Positions 6,690 to 15,074 of a DNA stretch of 43,592 bases are shown one piece after another. A program made the translations under genes and the position numbers. Position 1 is the first letter of the stretch; each line of letters begins with the position of its first letter. This DNA comes from Pseudomonadota bacterium (GTDB lineage: Bacteria > Pseudomonadota > Gammaproteobacteria > Xanthomonadales > Xanthomonadaceae), in contig JAFEBY010000134.1 in NCBI GenBank assembly GCA_018242465.1, positions 1 to 43,592 on the forward strand. Direction: 5' to 3'. The notes under the pieces are model-generated. The model worked only from the letters and a program-made list of their open reading frames with translations, was not told the origin of the DNA and did not search any database.

Positions 6690-8420
6690 TTGAGCATCCC
6701 CTTGGTCGAAGAAACCCATTCGCACGCCAGTCAGCGGCGGCTAGGCGATTTGCTGTGCGACGCAGGCGCAATCACGCCCGACGACGTTGCCAAGGCATTG
6801 GCGTTCCAGCAGCAGTTCGGTGGCCGCATCGGCACCATTCTCGTGCGTCTTGGCGCGTTGTCCGAGGAGACGCTGCTGCAGGCGCTGTCGGGACAGCTCG
6901 ACATTCCTGTCGCCGCCCAGACTGAGCGGCCACTCGACTCCGAGTCGATTCGGCGCGTCGTCGAGTCTTCGAAATTGGTACTTGATTGGTGGATCGACAA
7001 TGGCGTCGTCGCCTGGGCGCTGGACGACGGCGGCATCATTGCCAGTGCGCGCGATGTGCTCGATCCGACGGTCAACGAAGCGTTGCAGCGTCACTTGGAA
7101 GGGTCGGGCTGGCAGTGGCGCCTGTTGCATGGCCAGGACCTTGATCGCTATCTCGACATGCTCGCCGGACTGGCACGTCCGGCGGGGGAAGGCCTCTACG
7201 ACGACGTCAGCCATTTGCGCGAGCTCGCAGAGGAAGCGCCGGTCATTGAGTTGGTCAACAACTTGCTTGCGCAGGCCATGGACTTGCGCGCATCCGACGT
7301 GCACATCGAGCCGGAGGAAACGCTGTTCCATGTGCGCATGCGCATCGACGGCATCTTGCAGTCGCGCATCACGTTGCCGATTAGCCGCTATCCCGCGGTG
7401 GCGTCGCGCATCAAGCTGATTTCCGGGATGGATATCGCCGAGCGCCGTCTGCCCCAGGATGGCCGTGTCACCGCGCGCGTGAGCGGACGCGAAGTCGACA
7501 TCCGCGTGTCATCCGTGCCTGCCGTGCATGGCGAGTCGATCGTCATGCGTCTGCTACCGAAGGAGCGTTCCGACCTCAGCCTGGTCAAGCTCGGCATGGC
7601 CAGCGATGACCTCGCCGAATTCCGCCAGTGGGCACGCGAACCGCACGGCATCATCCTGGTCACGGGGCCGACCGGTTCGGGCAAGTCGACGACGTTGTAT
7701 GCGACGCTGGACGAAGTCAATGATCGCGACCGCAAGATCATCACGGTCGAGGATCCGGTCGAATTCCAGTTGCCCGGCATCACCCAGATCCAGGCCAATG
7801 CCGACATCGGTTACAGCTTCGCGCGGGCATTGCGCGCGATTCTGCGCCAGGATCCTGACGTGATCATGATCGGTGAAATCCGCGACCTCGAAACCGCACA
7901 GATCGCCGTGCAATCCGCGCTCACCGGCCATCTTGTGTTGTCCACGCTGCACACCAATGACGCGGTCAGTGCGTTCACCCGTCTCATGGACATGGGTGTT
8001 GAACCGTTCCTGGTCGCCACCAGTGTGCGAGCGGTGCAGGCGCAGCGATTGTTGCGGCGATTGTGCGACAAGTGCGCCAAGTCGGTGGCCATGCCTTCGA
8101 TAGTCGCGGGACTGCTTGACGCGCGCGAGATGGCGCGCATGCACGGACTCGGCGAGCCGCGGTTCCGCGAGCCGGTGGGTTGCACTGCCTGCGGAGGTAC
8201 CGGCTATCGCGGTCGAGTCGGCATTTACGAACTGGTCGGCGTCAGACCCGAGTTGCAGCAGTTGATCCTCGCCCAAGCGACTGCCGAGCAGATGCGGGAT
8301 TCATTACGGAAATCGGATGCGCCACCGCGCACACTGCGCGTGGATGGTGTGTGGAAGGCATGGCAGGGCACGACCAGTGTCGACGAGGTGCTGCGTGTGA
8401 CCGGTGGTGCGGATGCCTGA
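6690..8420 (+). CDS. gspE: Type II secretion ATPase GspE (XpsE type)
   Basis: The product is 576 aa. This hexameric cytoplasmic ATPase drives pseudopilus assembly. Residues about 16-150 form the N-terminal GspE domain. Walker A is GPTGSGKST (326-334), Walker B is DVIMIGEI (390-397) and the His box is GHLVLSTLHT. A zinc-binding CxxC pair lies at Cys459/462 and Cys498/501, as in GspE. The start must be TTG 6690, since an in-frame TGA lies at 6681 and no ATG or GTG fits the N-terminal domain. It is the first gene of an eleven-gene operon; gspF overlaps its end by 8 nt. No strong promoter was seen. Confidence 0.95.
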   Translation: MSIPLVEETHSHASQRRLGDLLCDAGAITPDDVAKALAFQQQFGGRIGTILVRLGALSEETLLQALSGQLDIPVAAQTERPLDSESIRRVVESSKLVLDWWIDNGVVAWALDDGGIIASARDVLDPTVNEALQRHLEGSGWQWRLLHGQDLDRYLDMLAGLARPAGEGLYDDVSHLRELAEEAPVIELVNNLLAQAMDLRASDVHIEPEETLFHVRMRIDGILQSRITLPISRYPAVASRIKLISGMDIAERRLPQDGRVTARVSGREVDIRVSSVPAVHGESIVMRLLPKERSDLSLVKLGMASDDLAEFRQWAREPHGIILVTGPTGSGKSTTLYATLDEVNDRDRKIITVEDPVEFQLPGITQIQANADIGYSFARALRAILRQDPDVIMIGEIRDLETAQIAVQSALTGHLVLSTLHTNDAVSAFTRLMDMGVEPFLVATSVRAVQAQRLLRRLCDKCAKSVAMPSIVAGLLDAREMARMHGLGEPRFREPVGCTACGGTGYRGRVGIYELVGVRPELQQLILAQATAEQMRDSLRKSDAPPRTLRVDGVWKAWQGTTSVDEVLRVTGGADA

Positions 8421-9624
8421 CGTAGTCAGCTATCGCTTCCAGGGACTGGACGGCAATGGTGCGAAGATCACCGGACAGGTCCAAGCGGCTTCTCGCCGCG
8501 ACCTGTTGCGCCAGCTCGCGGACAAGGGCATCACCGTCTACAGCGTCGAGGAGAACCTGCCGGCGCAGCGGGCATTGTTTGCAAGCCGGAAGGTCAGCCA
8601 GCGCGAGCTGCAGTTGTCGATTCAGGAATTCATCACGCTGCTGCAATCGGGCGTGACGTTGTTGCTGGCGTTGTCGTCACTGGCGAATTCCAGTCATCAC
8701 CCGCAAGTGACGAAGGCGTTCTCGTCGATGGAGAAATCCGTCAGTCGCGGCGATAGTTTCAGCAATGCGCTGCGCGCCAGCGGACTTCCGCTGCCGGAGT
8801 ATTTTCACCAACTCGCGCAGGCGGGCGAGGCGACAGGCCGCCTTGCCGATTCCTTGGGCGGTGGCCTCCAGCAGATGGAATACGATGCCAAAGTGCAATC
8901 GGAAGTTCGTGCGGCGCTGGTCTACCCAATGGTGCTGCTGGCATCGGGATTCGGTGCGGTGCTGATCATCTTCCTGTGGGTGGTCCCGCGCTTTGGCGGT
9001 TTGCTCAAGCAACATGGCGAGAACATGCCGGCGATGTCGAAGTGGGTGATCGGCGCGGGCGTATGGATGCAGGGGCATTTGCCGCTGGTGGCGCTGGTGG
9101 TCGTGGTGCTCGTGGTTTCAGTACGGATCGTGTTTGCCACCCAGCGCGTGCGCGTTGCGATCATGGAGCAACTGGCGCACCTGCCGTTGCTGGGTCCGTG
9201 GCTGGTCGAGGCCGAAGTGGGCCGCTGGGCGGGCACGATGTCTGTCCTGCTGAAGGGCAAGGTCGAACTGACGCGGGCGCTGTCGCTGGCGTGGCAGGCG
9301 ATGAAGTTCCGCTTCCTGCGTTCGCGCATGGAACAGGTCAGCAAGGACGTGCGCGGTGGCATGTCGTTGTCCGAAGCATTGCGTTCCCATCGCGCGCTCA
9401 ACAACACGGGCTACGACCTGGTGGCGGTGGGCGAGGCGAGCGGCGAATTGCCACGCCTGCTGGAAGCGCTGGCGCGCCTGTACGAAACCACCGGGCGCGA
9501 TCGCATGAAGCGCGTGCTGCAGCTGATCGAGCCGGTGGCGATCATCGTCATTGGCGGCATCATCGGAATGATCGTCACTTCGATTATCCTTGCGATCACC
9601 AGCATCAACGATGTGCACCTCTAG
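8413..9624 (+). CDS. gspF: Type II secretion inner-membrane platform protein GspF
   Basis: The product is 403 aa. It is the polytopic platform protein linking the ATPase to the pseudopilus. Two GspF/PilC-type cytoplasmic domains are visible (around residues 65-190 and 270-390), each followed by membrane segments: about 165-190, 210-235 and the strongly hydrophobic 370-400 near the C-terminus. The repeated GE-A/S-G motif (QAGEATGRL and AVGEASGELPRLL) is diagnostic. The ATG at 8413 lies within the gspE stop region, suggesting translational coupling; an upstream GTG (8404) is less likely. Confidence 0.95.
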   Translation: MPDVVSYRFQGLDGNGAKITGQVQAASRRDLLRQLADKGITVYSVEENLPAQRALFASRKVSQRELQLSIQEFITLLQSGVTLLLALSSLANSSHHPQVTKAFSSMEKSVSRGDSFSNALRASGLPLPEYFHQLAQAGEATGRLADSLGGGLQQMEYDAKVQSEVRAALVYPMVLLASGFGAVLIIFLWVVPRFGGLLKQHGENMPAMSKWVIGAGVWMQGHLPLVALVVVVLVVSVRIVFATQRVRVAIMEQLAHLPLLGPWLVEAEVGRWAGTMSVLLKGKVELTRALSLAWQAMKFRFLRSRMEQVSKDVRGGMSLSEALRSHRALNNTGYDLVAVGEASGELPRLLEALARLYETTGRDRMKRVLQLIEPVAIIVIGGIIGMIVTSIILAITSINDVHL

Positions 9625-9634
9625 GCGCAGACGC

Positions 9635-10090
9635 ATGACCACAGCCCCCATTCACCCGCCAAGAAGCGTGCGCCAACGCGGATTCACGCTGCTCGAGATG
9701 CTGGTGGTGCTCGTCATCATCGGGCTGATCGCCAGCCTGGTTGGCCCCCGCCTGTTTGCCAAGGTCGACTCTTCGAAAGTCCAGATCGCGGATACCCAGG
9801 TTCGGATGCTGCGTGGTGCAGTCGAGAGCTTCCACCTTGACGTCGGCCGCCTGCCGACTCAGGAAGAAGGACTTTCCGTCCTGGAACATGCGCCGGCGGA
9901 AGACAAGGGGGGCAACCGCTGGAAGGGCCCGTACCTCGATGAAGGCGTTCCCAAGGATCCTTGGGGCAATTCCTACCAGTACGCCATTCCTGGCGCGAAC
10001 GGCATGCCCTTTGCGCTGTTTTCGTTCGGTGCGGACGGCAAGCGCGGCGGGCAGGGCAACGATGCGGACGTCGGGTTCCTGCCGCCCTGA
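9635..10090 (+). CDS. gspG: Major pseudopilin GspG
   Basis: The product is 151 aa, the main subunit of the T2SS pseudopilus. The prepilin peptidase site is RQRG16/FTLLE with Glu at mature position 5, followed by a hydrophobic helix. The C-terminal part has GPYLDEGVPKDPWGNSYQY and the FGADGKRGG loop of the GspG calcium-binding region. It starts 11 nt after gspF. gspH begins inside its last 29 nt. Confidence 0.96.
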   Translation: MTTAPIHPPRSVRQRGFTLLEMLVVLVIIGLIASLVGPRLFAKVDSSKVQIADTQVRMLRGAVESFHLDVGRLPTQEEGLSVLEHAPAEDKGGNRWKGPYLDEGVPKDPWGNSYQYAIPGANGMPFALFSFGADGKRGGQGNDADVGFLPP

Positions 10091-10484
10091 GTCACCGCGG
10101 CCGGCAAGCGGGTTCACGCTGCTGGAGATGCTCGTGGTGCTGGTCATCATGGGCATGGCGGTGGCGGTGATCAGCCCGCGCCTGCAGAACGCTTACGAAG
10201 CGGTGGCCCGCAGCGGCGAACGCGCTGATGTCGTGCGTCAGTTGCAGCGGTTGCCGCTGGTCGCGCGCGATCGTGACGGCATCGACCTGCCGGCGGGGTC
10301 GACCGAGCTGGCCAAAATGCTGAAGCTGCCGGACGGATGGAGCGTGGTGCCCGAACAGCCCTTGCGGATCGAATCCAGCGGGCTCTGCCATGCCGGCATC
10401 GTCGCCGTGCACCATGATGGCGACGTCGCGCCCCAGCGCGTCACGCTGGCCGAACCGGATTGCCAGGTGTCGGATGCGCGCTGA
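10062..10484 (+). CDS. gspH: Minor pseudopilin GspH
   Basis: The product is 140 aa. The prepilin cleavage site is ASG17/FTLLE with Glu5, then a hydrophobic helix. It is a minor pseudopilin near the pilus tip. ATG 10062 is the only standard start ahead of the prepilin motif, so the gene overlaps gspG by 29 nt. Two cysteines in the C-terminal half (LCHAG and DCQ) could form a disulfide. The rest is poorly conserved; the call rests on the motif and its position between G and I. Confidence 0.88.
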   Translation: MRTSGSCRPESPRPASGFTLLEMLVVLVIMGMAVAVISPRLQNAYEAVARSGERADVVRQLQRLPLVARDRDGIDLPAGSTELAKMLKLPDGWSVVPEQPLRIESSGLCHAGIVAVHHDGDVAPQRVTLAEPDCQVSDAR

Positions 10485-10899
10485 GCGCAACGCCGGCTTC
10501 GCGCTGTTGGAAGCGATCGTCGCCTTGGCGATCCTGGCCGCCGCGGGGCTCGCGTTGTTCGCGGCGCTCACGCAATCGCTGCGGATGGTCGATCGCGCCG
10601 ACTCCGCGCGTGAACGTGTGCAGCTCATGCGCAACGCATTGGCGATGATCGACACCATCAATCCGATGGAGCGCGAAAGCGGATCTGCCGAAATCGGGGA
10701 ATACACGCTTACCTGGCATGCAACGCCACTGGAGCCGCCGCAGGACGGCGCCAACGGCACGCTTGCGCCAGGGCTGTATCTGGTCGGTTTGTACAAGGTG
10801 GATTGCAAGCTCACCTTGCGCGGAGCGCGCGTGCAAGACTTCAGCGTGCGGCAGGCGGGCTATCGCCAAGTCCGACAGCCGCCGGTGCTGCAGTTGTGA
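10474..10899 (+). CDS. gspI: Minor pseudopilin GspI
   Basis: The product is 141 aa. The prepilin site is NAG8/FALLE with Glu5, and the EAIVALAILAAAGLALFAAL helix is typical of GspI. The protein is thought to start the pseudopilus tip complex with J and K. ATG 10474 overlaps the gspH end by 11 nt. The C-terminal part contains YTLTWHATPLEPP, a GspI-like strand pattern. Confidence 0.9.
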   Translation: MRAERNAGFALLEAIVALAILAAAGLALFAALTQSLRMVDRADSARERVQLMRNALAMIDTINPMERESGSAEIGEYTLTWHATPLEPPQDGANGTLAPGLYLVGLYKVDCKLTLRGARVQDFSVRQAGYRQVRQPPVLQL

Positions 10900-11501
10900 T
10901 TGGGGCACCTCGCCATCGCGGTCGGTATGTCGAAGGGGGCTTCACCCTGCTCGAGGCGATCGTCACCCTGGTGATCTTCGCAATGATCATCGCCGTGCTG
11001 ATGCAGAGTCTGCAGCAAGCGTTGAAGGTGCGCGAACGCGTCTACCAGCATCAGCAGGCGACGCGGGCCGACGAATTGCAGTCGGACTGGTTCCGCGACA
11101 CGCTGGCGGGGACAATCGCGCCGGCCGCGGGTGAAGGGCAGGCGCTCGAGGGCACGCGCACGTCACTCGCGGTGACGACGCAATCGCCACTGGAAGGGCA
11201 ATACCTTGAACGAATCACGTGGCTGCTCAAGCCTGTTCAGGGCGGGGACGATCTGCGCTACGCCAGCGCGGGTCGGCCGGAAATCGTCGTCATGCCAGGG
11301 CCATTGGCCGATGCCGGGTTCGCCTATCTCGGCGGGGATGACCAGTGGCACGACAAGTGGCAACCGACGCCGGACAATCCTGTGAGACTGCCGAAGGCGA
11401 TCCGCTTTCAGGCCCGCACGACTGGCGGACAAATCCTGTGGATCGTGGCCGTGGCTGCAGAAAAGCGTCCCAAGTCGCTACTGTTGCCGAAGGGGCTCTA
11501 G
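10896..11501 (+). CDS. gspJ: Minor pseudopilin GspJ
   Basis: The product is 201 aa. The prepilin site is EGG15/FTLLE with Glu5, followed by a hydrophobic helix ending in LMQSLQQAL. It is the third tip-complex member. The open frame begins at 10803, but GTG 10896 overlaps the gspI TGA as GTGA, the coupling used elsewhere in this operon, and places the motif near the N-terminus. The C-terminal half ends with a strand-rich IRFQARTTGGQILWIVAV. Confidence 0.9.
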   Translation: MIGAPRHRGRYVEGGFTLLEAIVTLVIFAMIIAVLMQSLQQALKVRERVYQHQQATRADELQSDWFRDTLAGTIAPAAGEGQALEGTRTSLAVTTQSPLEGQYLERITWLLKPVQGGDDLRYASAGRPEIVVMPGPLADAGFAYLGGDDQWHDKWQPTPDNPVRLPKAIRFQARTTGGQILWIVAVAAEKRPKSLLLPKGL

Positions 11502-11504
11502 CGG

Positions 11505-12560
11505 ATGTTGCGACCTCCCGTACGCGAACGTGGTTTTGTCCTGGCGGTAACGCTGTGGATCCTTGCGGCGATCGTGGTGGTCGCCGCGATGGTCAGCATG
11601 TGGGCGCTGCAGGGCGTCGAGGGAACACGCGGCCTGCAGGACGAGGCAGACGACGCGATCGCGATCCACGACACCGCGCAAACGCTGATGTACATCGCCG
11701 CCACCCGGGACTTCACCTATGCCGGATTGCCGACGGCGCCCATTGATCGCGCGGAATATGCCAAGCGTACGTTGCAGGAATTCGGGGCGTTGAACCATGA
11801 TCCGGTCGGCGGGGAAATGGCACTCGACGATCAACCGTATCGCGGGCTGGGAGAATCCGGTTTCTCGATTCAGGACGAGGCCGGGCTGCTTGGCGTCAAC
11901 TGGGCGGATCCGCGGGCAGCGGGGCGGCTACTCGGAATCGCGCCGGAGGTTGCCGGGCAGGCACCGGCGCTGCGTGATGCCTTGCTTGATTACATCGATG
12001 AGGACGACACGCCACTGCCTTCCGGAGGCGAGCGCTCCGCCTATGTCGCGCTAGGCCGTACTGGCCCTGCAAATCACAGGATGATGAGCCCGCGTGAGTT
12101 GCATTCGGTTCTCGGTTGGGATCGCCTGCCAACGGCCCAATACCGCCATTTGCAGCAATACTTCACGCCGTACTATGGCGGCGCGGTCAATTTGAACACG
12201 GCGCCATCCGCCGTGCTCGCGACTTGGCTTCCCGGGTGCCCAACGACCTGCGAGCAGGTGCTTCAAATCCGGGCGCGGACGCCGATCAAGACCATGGATG
12301 ATCTCCAGCGCAGGCTGGGGACGGATCAACAATTGATGGAGTTCGGTGACTACCGCACCATGCCCTCGGATGTCCTGCGCATCACGTTGTGGGGACGCAA
12401 CGGCAGGGGCGTGAGGATGCACGTCCGCCTCACGCCTGGGGAGGACAAGGGGGCCCCATGGGCTATCCTGTCCAGCTATCCGATCGTATCCGCACCGGTT
12501 CATGCAGCCCAACGTACTGGCAGCCCTCTTCTTGCCGCGCCGTCGCCTGGCCACGGCTGA
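11505..12560 (+). CDS. gspK: Pseudopilus tip protein GspK
   Basis: The product is 351 aa, much longer than the other pseudopilins, as expected for GspK. The prepilin site is RERG10/FVLAVTLW; it lacks the Glu5 of other pseudopilins, also normal for GspK. The large alpha-helical insert includes DEAGLLGVNWADP, YIDEDDTPLPSGGE (an acidic, possibly calcium-binding stretch) and the helix-hairpin-helix-like NLNTAPSAVLATWLPG. It begins 3 nt after gspJ. gspL starts 59 nt before its stop. Confidence 0.94.
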   Translation: MLRPPVRERGFVLAVTLWILAAIVVVAAMVSMWALQGVEGTRGLQDEADDAIAIHDTAQTLMYIAATRDFTYAGLPTAPIDRAEYAKRTLQEFGALNHDPVGGEMALDDQPYRGLGESGFSIQDEAGLLGVNWADPRAAGRLLGIAPEVAGQAPALRDALLDYIDEDDTPLPSGGERSAYVALGRTGPANHRMMSPRELHSVLGWDRLPTAQYRHLQQYFTPYYGGAVNLNTAPSAVLATWLPGCPTTCEQVLQIRARTPIKTMDDLQRRLGTDQQLMEFGDYRTMPSDVLRITLWGRNGRGVRMHVRLTPGEDKGAPWAILSSYPIVSAPVHAAQRTGSPLLAAPSPGHG

Positions 12561-13584
12561 GCGCACATTGCTGCAACGTGGTGGTCCGTTGGGCGGCTCG
12601 CAGTGGGTCGCGCCGCGCGGCCAGTGCCAGTATCGCCAGCAGGATTTCTCGGCGGTGCCGAAACGACAGCGCCATGCTGCGGCGGAACTGCACGCGAAGC
12701 GGCTGGTGCCGAACTCGGAATCACGCGTGCGGATCGGCTGGATGGATGGCATCGCGCATTTCTGGATCTGGGAAAATCCGCTTCCGGCCGCGATCAAGGG
12801 TCGCCAGCGCTGGGTGCCGGAGGCCGTCCTGCGACGCCCGGCCATCGCCAATGGCACATATCTGGTGAATTGCAGCAGTGGCGTCGAAGGCCAGATCTGG
12901 CGAGACGGCCACCTCCGGGGGAGCCAGTGGTGGCCCGCGGTGCCGACCCTGGAAAGCTGGCATCGTTTCCTGAGGGGAGCGGGCGCTTCGATCGAGCAGT
13001 CGCCAGCCGTGCCGAAGGCGCATGGGTTGCCGCTGCTGGCGCATCCGTGGGCGCTCTTGCAGCCGGAACGAAGTGGCCGTTTCGCAGGGAGCGAATTCGT
13101 CGTGTGGGTCGGTTGCCTGGCCGTGCTGGCTGCGGCGGCGGGTTGGGAGCTGGCCAGTCTCCAGCAATGGGAAAAGGCGCGCGAAACGCAGGCGTCTGCT
13201 CTCGAGGACATGCGGGCGAAGGCGGGCGCCATTCTCGCCGCGCGCGAAAGTGCCGACGACAGCACGAGCCAATTGGCGGCGCTTGCCGGACTGCAGACGG
13301 GGGTGAGCGATTACGCCCTGATCGCGGACGTGATCGCACCGTTGCCGCAAGGCAGTCAGCTGATGGCATGGACGCGCGAAACCGGGAAGATCCAGGCGCT
13401 GGTGAAGACCAAACTCGATGATCCGGTGAAATTGGTCCTGCTGTACCGCAACCACGCACTCTTGCGCGAGGTGACGGCCACGCCGAGTGGCGAATTCATC
13501 CAGCTGGTATTCGACCTACCCAAACCGCCGCCTGAGGAGAGTGCCGGGTCCGGGGCGGTTGCCGTGAAGGATGTGGCGCGATGA
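12502..13584 (+). CDS. gspL: Type II secretion protein GspL (XpsL type)
   Basis: The product is 360 aa. GspL is a bitopic inner-membrane protein whose cytoplasmic domain recruits GspE. Here the first roughly 200 residues are predicted cytoplasmic, one membrane segment covers about 197-213 (FVVWVGCLAVLAAAAGW), and the periplasmic part starts with a helical stretch (LASLQQWEKARETQ) and ends in a ferredoxin-like domain before a Pro/Ala-rich tail. The sequence is diverged; position between gspK and gspM supports the call. It overlaps gspK by 59 nt and gspM by 4 nt (ATGA). Confidence 0.8.
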   Translation: MQPNVLAALFLPRRRLATAERTLLQRGGPLGGSQWVAPRGQCQYRQQDFSAVPKRQRHAAAELHAKRLVPNSESRVRIGWMDGIAHFWIWENPLPAAIKGRQRWVPEAVLRRPAIANGTYLVNCSSGVEGQIWRDGHLRGSQWWPAVPTLESWHRFLRGAGASIEQSPAVPKAHGLPLLAHPWALLQPERSGRFAGSEFVVWVGCLAVLAAAAGWELASLQQWEKARETQASALEDMRAKAGAILAARESADDSTSQLAALAGLQTGVSDYALIADVIAPLPQGSQLMAWTRETGKIQALVKTKLDDPVKLVLLYRNHALLREVTATPSGEFIQLVFDLPKPPPEESAGSGAVAVKDVAR

Positions 13585-14390
13585 TCGGCAAGTGGTTGCA
13601 GGATGCCATCCAGCAATGGCGCCAAAATCCGAGACTGCGCTACGCCGTCCTGCTGGTACTGGCGATCCTGGCGATGCACGGCGTGTTGAAGATCGCCGAT
13701 CGCCGGGACGAACTTGCCAAGGCGTGGGCGCACGATCAGGAATTGATGACGCGATACCGCGAAGTGGTCGCCGAGCCGCGCTGGCCGCAGCGATCCGCGA
13801 TGCTGATGCAGCAATGGCGCGATAGCGTGTTGGCATTGCCCCATGCCACGACCATGGGTGAAGCCAAGGCCGAGCAGCAGGTCTGGCTGACCAAGTTTGC
13901 CAGCCGTAACAAATTGACTGCCGCAAAGATCGTGATCCAGGACGCGCTCGATGTCCCTGCGCACCCAGGCATGATCCAAGTGGTGTCGCGCATCGATGGT
14001 GATGGCGTCTCGCCCTGGCTGTATGCCGACCCCTTGCGCGAGGCAGCGGCTGCCTTGCCGTGGCGACAGGTGCAACGCGCCGAAATCACCGCGGTGAATC
14101 CCGGCAAGCTGAGCCTCGTATTCCGCAACTACTACCGCAACGACACATTCCCGATGCCGCCCGCCGCAGTTCCGGGGAAAACGCCGGCGACCACCGCGCT
14201 CGCAGCTTCTGCTGGCCCCTCGGCGGCCGTGGCAACCCAGCCGACCTCGACGACGAACGCAACGACCAGCGGAAGCCGATCCCCGGTCCGGCCCGCCGCA
14301 GCGGGCGATAAGGGCGTATTGAATCAAGTGCTTGATCCGGCCCAGGGGGCAGCCCCGGATCATGATCGCACCAAGGGAGCGTCGCGATGA
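13581..14390 (+). CDS. gspM: Type II secretion protein GspM (XpsM type)
   Basis: The product is 269 aa. A short cytoplasmic N-terminus is followed by one membrane segment (about 21-37, YAVLLVLAILAMHGVLK), a helical stretch and a small periplasmic domain (about 100-195) consistent with GspM, which pairs with GspL. The last 80 residues are a low-complexity Ala/Thr/Pro/Ser tail ending in a basic stretch. Start and stop overlap gspL and the next gene by ATGA in both cases. Confidence 0.78.
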   Translation: MIGKWLQDAIQQWRQNPRLRYAVLLVLAILAMHGVLKIADRRDELAKAWAHDQELMTRYREVVAEPRWPQRSAMLMQQWRDSVLALPHATTMGEAKAEQQVWLTKFASRNKLTAAKIVIQDALDVPAHPGMIQVVSRIDGDGVSPWLYADPLREAAAALPWRQVQRAEITAVNPGKLSLVFRNYYRNDTFPMPPAAVPGKTPATTALAASAGPSAAVATQPTSTTNATTSGSRSPVRPAAAGDKGVLNQVLDPAQGAAPDHDRTKGASR

Positions 14391-14950
14391 GCCGCCGGGT
14401 GCTCGCTCCCGTCGTCGTGTTCGCGTCATTCCTTCTTGGCTGGTTTGGCTACCGCCTGATTGCGCCGCCACCGTCGGCTCCGGAGCCAGTCCACAACCTC
14501 GAACGCTGGACGCCGCCGAAGATCCAGACCGGCGCGGTTGCGGGTCGCGAGGTCTGGGCGAGCCGTCATCCGTTGGGTGCGGCGCCGCCGCCCCCCCCAC
14601 CACCGCCGCCCCCGCCGCCGCCCCCGCCGCCCCCGCCGGCAGTCCCGGCAGGCGTGATCAAGAGCGTCGATGGCAGTCTGAGGGCGGTTTTCCGTGATCC
14701 AGCGATGGGAGAGGTGACGTTGGCGGTTGGTGGTGCGCTACCGACGGGCGGCAGGGTCACGAAGATCACCGATTCGACCGTGGAGTGGGTGGACGGCAAG
14801 GGCCAGCACCTCAAGCACGACATGTTCAAGGACAGGCCGCCCTTTGATACCTATGGTCAGGGGATCGTGCCGGCCCAGGCGCCAGCGACTGCGCCGCCAC
14901 ACAAGGCGCGGGCGCAGAAGGCCAAGCCAAAGCGGAAGGCAAGGCATTGA
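14387..14950 (+). CDS. xpsN: XpsN-like T2SS periplasmic linker (GspC-equivalent) with an 18-proline run
   Basis: The product is 187 aa. One N-terminal membrane anchor (about 5-25), a linker, then 18 consecutive prolines (67-84), a compact domain (about 90-150, VDGSLRAVFRDPAMGEVTLAVGG onward) resembling the homology region of GspC/PilP-type proteins, and a basic Lys/Arg tail. In Xanthomonas the gene at this place, xpsN, couples the inner-membrane platform to the secretin. The family call rests mainly on position and architecture. The poly-Pro run probably spans the periplasm and would need EF-P for translation. It overlaps gspM by ATGA; gspD follows after 124 nt. Confidence 0.7.
   Translation: MSRRVLAPVVVFASFLLGWFGYRLIAPPPSAPEPVHNLERWTPPKIQTGAVAGREVWASRHPLGAAPPPPPPPPPPPPPPPPPPAVPAGVIKSVDGSLRAVFRDPAMGEVTLAVGGALPTGGRVTKITDSTVEWVDGKGQHLKHDMFKDRPPFDTYGQGIVPAQAPATAPPHKARAQKAKPKRKARH
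14585..14638 (+). repeat. Proline-codon tract inside xpsN
   Basis: Eighteen consecutive proline codons (mixed CCG, CCC, CCA). The low-complexity C-rich DNA could change length by slippage in whole codons, altering the linker without a frameshift. Confidence 0.9.
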
Positions 14951-14980
14951 TGCGCCTGCAGCAGTACCCACACCTGAACC

Positions 14981-15000
14981 GCACGCGCTGCCTCGCGTGC
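14981..15000 (+). other. Hairpin in the xpsN-gspD gap
   Basis: GCACGCG, loop CTGCCT, CGCGTGC: a perfect 7-bp stem not followed by a T-run. It may attenuate or process the transcript between xpsN and gspD. Confidence 0.45.
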
Positions 15001-15074
15001 ATTGATGGTGCGGCCTTCCTATCATGTTCGACTGCGCCGGCACTCATGGCGCGCACCTGCCTGGATCGGAGCGC

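Noticed and set aside
13356-14603. 415-codon open frame antisense to gspM and xpsN
   Set aside because: Shadow frame in GC-rich DNA, including the reverse of the proline tract; no support.
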